DNA from: Choanephora cucurbitarum
Lineage: Eukaryota > Mucoromycota > Mucoromycetes > Mucorales > Choanephoraceae
Length of the DNA: 10,238 nt
Assembly: GCA_025331435.1 (NCBI GenBank)
Contig: JAIWNI010000351.1
Coordinates: 1 to 10,238 of the forward strand
Direction of reading: 5' to 3'
Made by a program: the position numbers and the translations under genes. Shown piece after piece: positions 1 through 6,791 of the stretch. Position 1 is the first letter of the stretch. The number at the start of each line of letters is the position of its first letter. The notes under the pieces were generated by a model. That model was not told the origin of the DNA. It worked only from the letters and a program-made list of their open reading frames with translations, and searched no databases.

Positions 1-240
1 TATGCTTTTGGTGTTCCATGCTTTTGGTGACTTATGCTTTTGGTGTTCCATGCTTTTGGTGACTTATGCTTTTGGTGTTCCATGCTTTTGGTGACTTATG
101 CTTTTGGTGTTCTATGCTTTTGGTGTTCTATGCTTTTGGTGACTTATGCTTTTGGTGTTCCATGCTTTTGGTGACTTATGCTTTTGGTGTTCTATGCTTT
201 TGGTGACTTATGCTTTTGGTGTTCTATGCTTTTGGTGTTC
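1..240 (+). repeat. 16-bp minisatellite I, copy 1
   Basis: Fifteen units of 16 bp with two main variants, atgcttttggtgttcc (or ttct) and atgcttttggtgactt, mostly alternating so that a 32-bp dimer is visible. Because 16 is not a multiple of three, translated frames cycle through all three phases and give Leu/Phe/Cys-rich peptides starting MLLVF. These are repeat artefacts, not a membrane protein. The variant order is the same in copy 2. Confidence 0.95.
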
Positions 241-287
241 TCTGTTATGGTCTCTTTGTTTCCTGGTTCAGGTGTTTCCTACTATGG

Positions 288-290
<3 letters not shown>

Positions 291-343
<53 letters not shown>

Positions 344-359
344 TCTCTTTCTCTTTCTT
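291..359 (+). repeat. Interrupted (CT)n microsatellite, copy 1
   Basis: About ten CT dinucleotides followed by blocks of CT separated by TT, ending in ctctttctt. The strand is pure pyrimidine over about 70 bp. Leu-Ser repeat peptides read here are translation artefacts. The tract is the most variable site between the three copies. Confidence 0.95.
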
Positions 360-360
360 A

Positions 361-545
361 ACCCGGTGGTCTATGGTTTGGTCTCTTTGTTCTGATGCTT
401 TGGTGTTGCTCTTATATGGTCTCTTTGTTCTGATGCTTTGGTGTTTCTATGGTTTGATCTCTTTGTTCTGATGCTTTGGTGTTGCTATGATTTGGTTTGT
501 CTCTTTCACTCTGATGATGTACGCTTTAGGTGATGTATGCTTCTG
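361..545 (+). repeat. Degenerate 33-43-bp repeat array, copy 1
   Basis: Units starting with tatggt or tatgat begin at about 372, 415, 448 and 486 and share the core ctctttgttctgatgctttg. Spacing is irregular (43, 33, 38 bp). The atgctttggtgtt segment inside each unit is the same word as in the two 16-bp minisatellites, so all three arrays probably share an origin. Confidence 0.8.
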
Positions 546-597
546 GTGATGTATGTCCTGGTCCTCTTCTATCCCTCTCTCTCAAGCTTTGGTATTA

Positions 598-709
598 TAT
601 GCTTTAGTGTTTCTATGCTTTGGTGTTTCTATGCTTTGGTGTTTCTATGCTTTGGTGTTTCTATGCTTTGGTGTTTCTATGCTTTGGTGTTTCCATGCTT
701 TGGTGATGT
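598..709 (+). repeat. 16-bp minisatellite II, copy 1
   Basis: Seven units of 16 bp, consensus tatgctttggtgtttc, the first with a T-to-A-type variant (gctttagtg) and the last ending gatgt. It differs from minisatellite I by one T fewer in the T run and one T more after ggtg, keeping the 16-bp period. Confidence 0.95.
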
Positions 710-766
710 ATCTCCCTTGGATCTATGATCAACTAGGTAACTTGTCACTTACATTTCGGGTAGACC

Positions 767-1070
767 TTACTAACTTTCATTCTCTCTCCCCTCTTTTTTT
801 TTGTGCATATGTGTGTGTGTGTGCGTATATATGTATGTCTACTAACCTTTCTTTTTTTCTATCCTAGTTCTTGTGCTGTGCGAGCTTACGCTACTAACCT
901 TTCTCTTATTTTTGTGCGTGTGTATGTGTGTATATGTATGTCTACTAACCTTTTTTTTTCTACCCTAGTTTTTATGCCGTGCGGGCTTACGCTACTAACC
1001 TCTCTCTCTCTTTTTTTTTTGTGTGCGTGTATGTGTGTATATATGTATGTCTACTAACCCTTTTCTTTTT
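767..1070 (+). repeat. Three tandem TG/TACTAAC modules, copy 1
   Basis: Three imperfect direct repeats begin at 767, 891 and 992. Each has, in order, an actaac box, a CT- and T-rich tract, a TG-rich stretch ending in tatgtatgt, a second box tctactaac and another pyrimidine tract. Modules 1 and 2 then have a CTAG (ending 867 and 968) and a 23-bp block ending gcttacg; module 3 stops at ctactaacccttttc. A TACTAAC box, pyrimidine tract and terminal TAG in this order look like the 3' end of a fungal or yeast intron. A possible donor, gtaact, lies at 736. Whether these sites are used for splicing cannot be told from sequence. Confidence 0.8.
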
Positions 1071-1293
1071 ATGATTAATAAACTTCATTCATTATTATAC
1101 TACCTACTATAGTCTATCACTTTTTTTTTTTTTGAATTAGTATTTTTTTACTTCAAATCCATAAAATAAAACCTGATTCAAGTTAGTGCTTTCTACTAAA
1201 TCATCTAAATCACATTCCAATCATGTCGTCTAAAACATACCGTTGCAGCCAAAAAAGCTGGAAAGTACAGCATTAGCCAAAGCTAGCTGTACT
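1071..1293 (+). other. AT-rich spacer with possible poly(A) signals, copy 1
   Basis: No gene seen. It contains AATAAA at 1077-1082 and 1165-1170, a run of 13 Ts at 1121-1133 and a short unique segment leading to the 15-bp lattice. If the plus-strand intron-like signals belong to a transcript, these AATAAA motifs are plausible 3'-end signals, but such motifs are frequent by chance in AT-rich DNA. The equivalents are 5164-5386 and 9242-9463, the latter with 12 Ts. Confidence 0.35.
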
Positions 1294-1992
1294 TGACTTC
1301 ATTATGCTCAGCTTTATTAAGCTAAACATCATTATGCCTGATTTCATTATGCTTTGAATTCATTAGGCTGGATATCATCAGACTCAACTTCGGTTTGCTG
1401 GATCTCATCAGGCTGGATCTCATTAGGCTGGATCTCATCAAGCTGGATCTCATCAGGCTGGATCTCATCAGGCTGGATTTCATTAGGCTTGATCTCATGG
1501 GGCACAGGTTCATTGCGGTCAATTTCCTTGTATTCACTTTCAGTGTCATCAAATTCATAATGCTTCATTTTGTTATACCCATTTTCATTTTGCTCAAATT
1601 CATTGTACTTATTTTTTAATGCTCAGTTTCATTTTGCTCGATTTCATTGTGCTTGATTTTATTGTGCTCAATTTCATTGTACTTGATTTTATTGTGCTCA
1701 ATTTCATTGTACTTGATTTCATTGTACTTGATTTCATTGTGCTTGGTTTCATTGTGCTCGATTGAAGTATTCTCAACTTCATTATACTTACTTGCTCTAT
1801 GATCACTTCCTCCTTACTCGTTCTTACTGTCCTCATTATCAGTACGCTCATCGTCAGTATACTCATCGTCAGTATACTCATTGTCAGTATATTCATTGTC
1901 AGTTTATTCATTGTCAGTATACTTGTTCTCACTACACTTATTGCTGGCATAAGTTTCATTAGTATGGCAATAGCTACTGAATGTGTTTGCAT
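1283..1992 (-). pseudogene. Possible decayed acidic pentapeptide-repeat gene, copy 1
   Basis: Read on the minus strand, the 15-bp lattice gives a consistent hydrophilic pentapeptide series in one nominal frame: KYTDNE and DDEYT repeats, then a stop, then NEIKY/NEIEH repeats, then a 14-bp unit that shifts frame, then YNEFE through DEIQP repeats (longest open piece 1347-1568), then a 1-bp slip at 1354 and HNEIR with further stops. No start with supporting context, no domain and no promoter are visible. I note it as a possible pseudogene because acidic character persists through degenerate units, but a minisatellite that was never coding explains the same data. The same breaks appear in the other two copies, at about 5376-6089 and 9453-10162. 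Confidence 0.2.
1294..1953 (-). repeat. Continuous 15-bp repeat lattice (pentapeptide-coding minisatellite), copy 1
   Basis: About 44 units of 15 bp follow one another in a single phase, plus-strand consensus near tgatttcattgtact. Homogeneous blocks lie at 1355-1504 (ggatctcatcaggct type), 1624-1788 (tgatttcattgtact type) and 1833-1922 (tcatcgtcagtatac type); degenerate units of the same period fill the gaps. The only phase slips I find are one extra base at 1354 and a 14-bp unit at 1610-1623. On the minus strand one frame reads as hydrophilic, acidic pentapeptides (NEIKY, NEIEH, DEIQP, DDEYT) but is broken by stops and both slips. A second frame reads STMKS/LMRSS/LTMSI and is open for 127 codons at 1609-1992. 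Any 15-bp array lacking a stop in its unit gives long open frames, so these are weak evidence of coding. A decayed repeat-protein gene is the alternative to a non-coding minisatellite. Confidence 0.85.
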
Positions 1993-2355
1993 TGCTTATG
2001 GCCTTACCAAACACCTCTTAACTGGACTTACTCTGTACTTAGCTACTGGATCAAGGAATCCTTTTCATCCAAATTTATCAAGACTACATATTCATGGACG
2101 ATGAAGCTGCCTCAGAGTTTACCTTTTTTGTATAGTTTATGCTTTGTCTGTCGTCAAGGCCTAATGCCTTACTCTAACTAATCCTGCCGTACCAAAGTCT
2201 CTTTGTATACACTTGAAGAAACGATGCAACCGATAAGCTCCGCTCTAATCAGAGTGCGCAAAAATTGCAAGATGATACATTTTTTAACATTGATCCCTCT
2301 CGAGGTTTGATGTATTTGAGGGTGATTATGGACAGTTAGTCTAAGATTGGGTATA
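1954..2355. other. Unique spacer between the two repeat-coding blocks, copy 1
   Basis: No gene recognised. The stretch separates the minus-strand 15-bp lattice from the plus-strand acidic ORF and is the place where the plus strand switches from pyrimidine-rich to purine-rich repeats. It holds a small hairpin candidate at 2241-2256 (cgctct, four-base loop, agagtg) and ccctctcgagg near 2297. No convincing TATA box or known regulatory motif was identified. If the acidic ORF is expressed, its promoter should be here. The copy 2 equivalent is 6051-6452; copy 3 includes only its first part. Confidence 0.4.
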
Positions 2356-2721
2356 ATGGATTACAAAGATGCTGGCTATGATGATATTGATGACTATGAT
2401 GATATTGATGACTATGATGATATTGATGACTATGATATTGATGACTATGATAATACTGAAGATCATGATAATACTGAAGATCATGATAACACTGATGACT
2501 ATGATAACACTGATGAGGATGATAATATTGATAGAAATACTTTTGATAATAACGACACTGATGGGGATGATAATCTTGATGAGTATGACAATAGTGATGA
2601 GTATGATAATAGTGATGAGTATGATAATAGTGATGAGTATGATAATGCTGATAGTAGTACTGATTCAAAGGTGGTACGTTTTAAATTGAAGGTTTTTTTT
2701 TCCCTTGATGTCTATACTTGA
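2356..2721 (+). CDS. Acidic Asp-rich hexapeptide-repeat protein candidate, copy 1
   Basis: Open frame of 121 codons from the first ATG at 2356 (context tataATGg). After MDYKDAGY it is almost entirely repeats: DDIDDY three times, one shortened DIDDY, DNTEDH twice, DNTDDY, DNTDED, degenerate units, then DNSDEY-type units to about residue 95, then a short basic tail (SKVVRFKLKVFF). The DNA units from 2380 to 2655 are all 18 or 15 bp, so frame is preserved throughout. No signal peptide, membrane segment, catalytic motif or recognised domain is seen; such a sequence would be disordered and highly negative, and could bind cations or basic proteins, but this is inference. The stop falls just after a 9-T run, so the last residues depend on that run's length. 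It could equally be a non-coding purine-rich minisatellite. Confidence 0.35.
   Translation: MDYKDAGYDDIDDYDDIDDYDDIDDYDIDDYDNTEDHDNTEDHDNTDDYDNTDEDDNIDRNTFDNNDTDGDDNLDEYDNSDEYDNSDEYDNSDEYDNADSSTDSKVVRFKLKVFFSLDVYT
2380..2655 (+). repeat. 18-bp minisatellite with in-frame 15-bp units, copy 1
   Basis: Units: gatgatattgatgactat three times from 2380, a 15-bp version at 2434-2448, gataatactgaagatcat twice, gataacactgatgactat, several degenerate units including two of 15 bp at 2539-2568, then gataatagtgatgagtat-type units to 2640. The plus strand is purine-rich, the opposite of the arrays in the first half of the unit. Confidence 0.93.
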
Positions 2722-3417
2722 GCAATTTGACATTTGTAGAATAATGCTGGCAATTAGTAATTTAGGCTCCATGCTTTACAGCTATCATGATAGGCTTACT
2801 ATTGATAAGTTATAAAACAATGTTGTCAAAAAGCTATGATTGTCAGATTGCTCAAGTGAGATGACTGATTCTATCACAGTGTTAAATGTGGGATGAGCAT
2901 GATGAATCTTGAATAAGCTCATTTCAGCCTGTGCATCAGCAAAAACTCTCAGCGTGAGTAACAACATTTTTATATTTGATACTTATATAGAAGTACCTGT
3001 TCCAGTCATAGAGAGCGAAATAGATCAATATTGAGACGATTCATTTCGTTAATAAAGATCGAAAAAAAAGAAAAGAAAAATCGCTGATTAATGCTCTCAA
3101 ATTATTCCGGCTTTCAAGCTTATTTTTTTTTCATTGAGAGAGACAGGTATAAGCTTAACATACGAGTATTACTATATGTTAAAGAGACCATAAATCAGCC
3201 AGCTGAAGAGGTCACTCAGTCTCTCTTGCCCTCATTCTAGTCTTTGATCGAGGGCTAAAATGCTTCAAAAGAGGTCCCTCAGGAAAAAAAATTAGCAGTC
3301 AAAAATCACTCCTTTTGCCCAAAAAAGGAATCTAGTCAATGTCACGTAGGCTGGAAAATGATTACGTCGCTCTGATCCTGGCTATATTCTATTTTTTTTT
3401 TCTTCCTCCCTTATACC
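2722..3417. other. Spacer with little structure, copy 1
   Basis: No gene supported. Short open frames such as the minus-strand one at 2785-2967 show no domain or repeat. Visible details are A runs (3062-3069, 3283-3290), T runs (3123-3131, 3392-3401), a 6-bp inverted repeat gccctc/gagggc at 3228-3233 and 3250-3255 with a 16-base loop, and a 13-bp near-direct repeat agaggtcactcag at 3207 and agaggtccctcag at 3270. The copy 2 equivalent is 6805-7500; homopolymer lengths I checked are identical there. Confidence 0.5.
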
Positions 3418-3609
3418 TTGGTTACACTCAAGCTGCCGATCTTATCCAAGGTCATAGCAAATGATGCTATAGGTAACACACGCGATCCACTTGTACCACT
3501 TGACTCTCTTGACCTCAGTTATGCTAACTTTTCTCTTTATACTGCTTCTTTGGTAGGTTTGCTAGATCTCACTTTGGGGATCGCCATCAAGATGGCATCG
3601 TGTTGCTAG
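3376..3609 (+). other. ATG-less open frame, unrecognised, copy 1
   Basis: The frame is open from just after a TGA at 3373 to the TAG at 3607 but has no ATG until MASCC near the end. Its first part reads through a T run and is Phe-rich; the later part (TLKLPILSKV, DPLVPLDSLDLSYANFSLY) has less biased composition than anything else in the unit. It could be a gene fragment or an exon of a spliced transcript, but I recognise no family and a chance frame is more likely. Confidence 0.15.
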
Positions 3610-3780
3610 ACTCTTGAGAGAGCCGCTCTTTTGAGTTTTAGTGACATCCGCTTCAAGTCCGTTAGGTGTCTACAGGTGGTAGAATACCTGTTTTTGCTTC
3701 AAGACTGCCTGTTTTAACCGTTCCATGATATTGATGTTCTGGTGTTCTGGTGTTACCGCTATATGACCGAAAGTATAGCG

Positions 3781-3836
3781 AAGGGTATAGTAGACATGCA
3801 CGCACACACACACACGCGCACATATAGATACATATT
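3781..3836 (-). repeat. Inverted copy of the TG/TACTA module, copy 1
   Basis: On the minus strand this reads as a TG-rich stretch, then gtgcgtgcatgtctacta, then taccctt. That matches the TG stretch, atgtctactaac and cctt of the plus-strand modules at 767-1070, especially module 3. The box itself is altered to ctactatac. On the plus strand it appears as the cacacacacgcgcacat run. Confidence 0.6.
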
Positions 3837-3850
3837 CGGGTAAGCAAAAC

Positions 3851-3906
3851 AAGACTATCCAAGGCTATCCAAGACTACCGCAAGGCTATCCAAGACAAGA
3901 CAAGAC
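3851..3906 (+). repeat. 10-bp short repeat array upstream of the intron candidate, copy 1
   Basis: Units aagactatcc, aaggctatcc, aagactaccgc, aaggctatcc, then aagac repeated three times. It lies directly before the GTAAGT at 3921. Confidence 0.8.
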
Positions 3907-3920
3907 CTCCATATGACTTT

Positions 3921-3991
3921 GTAAGTATCGTTCCTATTCACATGAAGAGCTGTATCACTAACCTTACTTTTTACCCTTCTTTTTCTCGTAG
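3921..3991 (+). other. Candidate spliceosomal intron, copy 1 (71 bp)
   Basis: Begins GTAAGTATC, contains the branch box CACTAAC at 3956-3962 with the presumed branch A at 3961, then a pyrimidine-rich tract and TTCTCGTAG. The length and the 30-base distance from branch A to the acceptor fit typical short fungal introns. The flanking sequence gives no extended reading frame after joining: the ATG just upstream (atgactttg) meets TAA at once. So if it is real, it belongs to a non-coding or untranslated transcript on the plus strand. A second gtaatg directly follows the acceptor. Confidence 0.55.
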
Positions 3992-4025
3992 GTAATGGTG
4001 TACTCTCTCTCTTAGGCCTCTCTCC

Positions 4026-4037
4026 CGATCGCGATCG
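4026..4037. other. 12-bp perfect palindrome, copy 1
   Basis: cgatcgcgatcg is its own reverse complement and is GC-rich in otherwise AT-rich DNA. It lies between the intron candidate and the first 16-bp minisatellite. It could be a binding site or a chance palindrome; no family is assigned. Confidence 0.6.
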
Positions 4038-4090
4038 TTGGTGTTCAAGACTGTCAAGACTCTCTTCCGCTTCTGACTTCCGTGTTACCG

Positions 4091-4330
4091 TATGCTTTTG
4101 GTGTTCCATGCTTTTGGTGACTTATGCTTTTGGTGTTCCATGCTTTTGGTGACTTATGCTTTTGGTGTTCCATGCTTTTGGTGACTTATGCTTTTGGTGT
4201 TCTATGCTTTTGGTGTTCTATGCTTTTGGTGACTTATGCTTTTGGTGTTCCATGCTTTTGGTGACTTATGCTTTTGGTGTTCTATGCTTTTGGTGACTTA
4301 TGCTTTTGGTGTTCTATGCTTTTGGTGTTC
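4091..4330 (+). repeat. 16-bp minisatellite I, copy 2
   Basis: Same length and the same order of unit variants as in copy 1, so the array was amplified as part of the larger unit and has not changed unit number since. Confidence 0.95.
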
Positions 4331-4379
4331 TCTGTTATGGTCTCTTTGTTTCCTGGTTCAGGTGTTTCCTACTATGGTT

Positions 4380-4380
<1 letters not shown>

Positions 4381-4436
<56 letters not shown>

Positions 4437-4452
4437 TCTCTTTCTCTTTCTT
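4381..4452 (+). repeat. Interrupted (CT)n microsatellite, copy 2
   Basis: Three bases longer than in copy 1: the first pure CT run has twelve dinucleotides and is followed by a TC-phase block. Confidence 0.95.
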
Positions 4453-4453
4453 A

Positions 4454-4638
4454 ACCCGGTGGTCTATGGTTTGGTCTCTTTGTTCTGATGCTTTGGTGTT
4501 GCTCTTATATGGTCTCTTTGTTCTGATGCTTTGGTGTTTCTATGGTTTGATCTCTTTGTTCTGATGCTTTGGTGTTGCTATGATTTGGTTTGTCTCTTTC
4601 ACTCTGATGATGTACGCTTTAGGTGATGTATGCTTCTG
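4454..4638 (+). repeat. Degenerate 33-43-bp repeat array, copy 2
   Basis: Same array as at 361-545, no difference seen. Confidence 0.8.
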
Positions 4639-4690
4639 GTGATGTATGTCCTGGTCCTCTTCTATCCCTCTCTCTCAAGCTTTGGTATTA

Positions 4691-4802
4691 TATGCTTTAG
4701 TGTTTCTATGCTTTGGTGTTTCTATGCTTTGGTGTTTCTATGCTTTGGTGTTTCTATGCTTTGGTGTTTCTATGCTTTGGTGTTTCCATGCTTTGGTGAT
4801 GT
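4691..4802 (+). repeat. 16-bp minisatellite II, copy 2
   Basis: Seven units, identical in layout to the array at 598-709. Confidence 0.95.
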
Positions 4803-4859
4803 ATCTCCCTTGGATCTATGATCAACTAGGTAACTTGTCACTTACATTTCGGGTAGACC

Positions 4860-5163
4860 TTACTAACTTTCATTCTCTCTCCCCTCTTTTTTTTTGTGCA
4901 TATGTGTGTGTGTGTGCGTATATATGTATGTCTACTAACCTTTCTTTTTTTCTATCCTAGTTCTTGTGCTGTGCGAGCTTACGCTACTAACCTTTCTCTT
5001 ATTTTTGTGCGTGTGTATGTGTGTATATGTATGTCTACTAACCTTTTTTTTTCTACCCTAGTTTTTATGCCGTGCGGGCTTACGCTACTAACCTCTCTCT
5101 CTCTTTTTTTTTTGTGTGCGTGTATGTGTGTATATATGTATGTCTACTAACCCTTTTCTTTTT
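4860..5163 (+). repeat. Three tandem TG/TACTAAC modules, copy 2
   Basis: Same three modules as at 767-1070; no difference noticed. Confidence 0.8.
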
Positions 5164-5386
5164 ATGATTAATAAACTTCATTCATTATTATACTACCTAC
5201 TATAGTCTATCACTTTTTTTTTTTTTGAATTAGTATTTTTTTACTTCAAATCCATAAAATAAAACCTGATTCAAGTTAGTGCTTTCTACTAAATCATCTA
5301 AATCACATTCCAATCATGTCGTCTAAAACATACCGTTGCAGCCAAAAAAGCTGGAAAGTACAGCATTAGCCAAAGCTAGCTGTACT

Positions 5387-6050
5387 TGACTTCATTATGC
5401 TCAGCTTTATTAAGCTAAACATCATTATGCCTGATTTCATTATGCTTTGAATTCATTAGGCTGGATATCATCAGACTCAACTTCGGTTTGCTGGATCTCA
5501 TCAGGCTGGATCTCATTAGGCTGGATCTCATCAAGCTGGATCTCATCAGGCTGGATCTCATCAGGCTGGATTTCATTAGGCTTGATCTCATGGGGCACAG
5601 GTTCATTGCGGTCAATTTCCTTGTATTCACTTTCAGTGTCATCAAATTCATAATGCTTCATTTTGTTATACCCATTTTCATTTTGCTCAAATTCATTGTA
5701 CTTATTTTTTAATGCTCAGTTTCATTTTGCTCGATTTCATTGTGCTTGATTTTATTGTGCTCAATTTCATTGTACTTGATTTTATTGTGCTCAATTTCAT
5801 TGTACTTGATTTCATTGTACTTGATTTCATTGTGCTTGGTTTCATTGTGCTCGATTGAAGTATTCTCAACTTCATTATACTTACTTGCTCTATGATCACT
5901 TCCTCCTTACTCGTTCTTACTGTCCTCATTATCAGTACGCTCATCGTCAGTATACTCATCGTCAGTATACTCATTGTCAGTATATTCATTGTCAGTCAGT
6001 TTATTCATTGTCAGTATACTTGTTCTCACTACACTTATTGCTGGCATAAG
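5387..6050 (-). repeat. Continuous 15-bp repeat lattice, copy 2
   Basis: Same lattice with a 4-bp CAGT insertion near 5994 (tcagtcagttt instead of tcagttt). This breaks the STMKS/LTMSI frame that is open for 127 codons in copies 1 and 3, which argues against that frame being a maintained gene. The slips seen in copy 1 are also present here. Confidence 0.85.
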
Positions 6051-6452
6051 TTTCATTAGTATGGCAATAGCTACTGAATGTGTTTGCATTGCTTATGGCC
6101 TTACCAAACACCTCTTAACTGGACTTACTCTGTACTTAGCTACTGGATCAAGGAATCCTTTTCATCCAAATTTATCAAGACTACATATTCATGGACGATG
6201 AAGCTGCCTCAGAGTTTACCTTTTTTGTATAGTTTATGCTTTGTCTGTCGTCAAGGCCTAATGCCTTACTCTAACTAATCCTGCCGTACCAAAGTCTCTT
6301 TGTATACACTTGAAGAAACGATGCAACCGATAAGCTCCGCTCTAATCAGAGTGCGCAAAAATTGCAAGATGATACATTTTTTAACATTGATCCCTCTCGA
6401 GGTTTGATGTATTTGAGGGTGATTATGGACAGTTAGTCTAAGATTGGGTATA

Positions 6453-6791
6453 ATGGATTACAAAGATGCTGGCTATGATGATATTGATGACTATGATGAT
6501 ATTGATGACTATGATGATATTGATGACTATGATAATACTGAAGATCATGATAATACTGAAGATCATGATAACACTGATGACTATGATAACACTGATGAGG
6601 ATGATAATATTGATAGAAATACTTTTGATAATAACGACACTGATGGGGATGATAATCTTGATGAGTATGACAATAGTGATGAGTATGATAATAGTGATGA
6701 GTATGATAATAGTGATGAGTATGATAATGCTGATAGTAGTACTGATTCAAAGGTGGTACGTTTTAAATTGAAGGTTTTTTTTTTCCCTTGA
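6453..6791 (+). CDS. Acidic Asp-rich hexapeptide-repeat protein candidate, copy 2
   Basis: Same frame as at 2356-2721 but 112 codons. The shortened DIDDY unit (15 bp) is missing, an in-frame change. One extra T in the run at 6775-6784 shifts the frame after KVFF, so the protein ends FFFP-stop and not with the SLDVYT tail of copy 1. The body of the protein is otherwise the same. Confidence 0.35.
   Translation: MDYKDAGYDDIDDYDDIDDYDDIDDYDNTEDHDNTEDHDNTDDYDNTDEDDNIDRNTFDNNDTDGDDNLDEYDNSDEYDNSDEYDNSDEYDNADSSTDSKVVRFKLKVFFFP
6477..6737 (+). repeat. 18-bp minisatellite with in-frame 15-bp units, copy 2
   Basis: As in copy 1 but without the 15-bp unit that follows the three DDIDDY-coding units. 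Confidence 0.93.

Larger units (their letters stand above)
1..4090 (+). repeat. Satellite unit, copy 1 (about 4.09 kb)
   Basis: The whole stretch recurs head-to-tail at 4091 and again at 8173. Corresponding landmarks are shifted by 4082-4097 bp between copies 1 and 2, the shift changing only where simple repeats differ in length. The unit contains several nested minisatellites, an acidic repeat ORF and an intron-like sequence, described separately. The left boundary is arbitrary: it is set at the first 16-bp minisatellite unit because in copies 2 and 3 this is preceded by the same unique sequence ending in gttaccg. Copy 1 begins exactly there by coincidence of the window, so whether its first minisatellite extends further left is not visible. 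Confidence 0.97.

Noticed and set aside
146..361. Leu/Phe/Cys- and Leu-Ser-rich open frames, as if small membrane proteins, repeated in all copies
   Set aside because: They are readings of 16-bp and CT repeats in cycling frames; lengths change with the CT tract and no codon structure is visible.
1355..1504. Short regular repeats as a CRISPR array
   Set aside because: Units are contiguous 15-mers with no spacers, in eukaryote-like DNA.
1322..1558. Minus-strand SLMRS-repeat frame and the overlapping plus-strand GWISS and RLDLI frames
   Set aside because: All are alternative frames of the same 15-bp block; at most one could be coding and none has other support.
1609..1992. 127-codon minus-strand frame (STMKS/LTMSI repeats)
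   Set aside because: The 15-bp unit has no stop in this frame, so length is expected; copy 2 breaks it with a 4-bp insertion.
2356..2372. DYKD at the start of the acidic ORF resembling an engineered epitope tag
   Set aside because: Only four residues match, the following sequence differs, and it fits the natural repeat composition.
3855..4109. 84-codon minus-strand frame, Arg/Ser/Glu-rich
   Set aside because: It runs antisense across the intron candidate and is broken in copy 2 by the single-T deletion in the pyrimidine tract.
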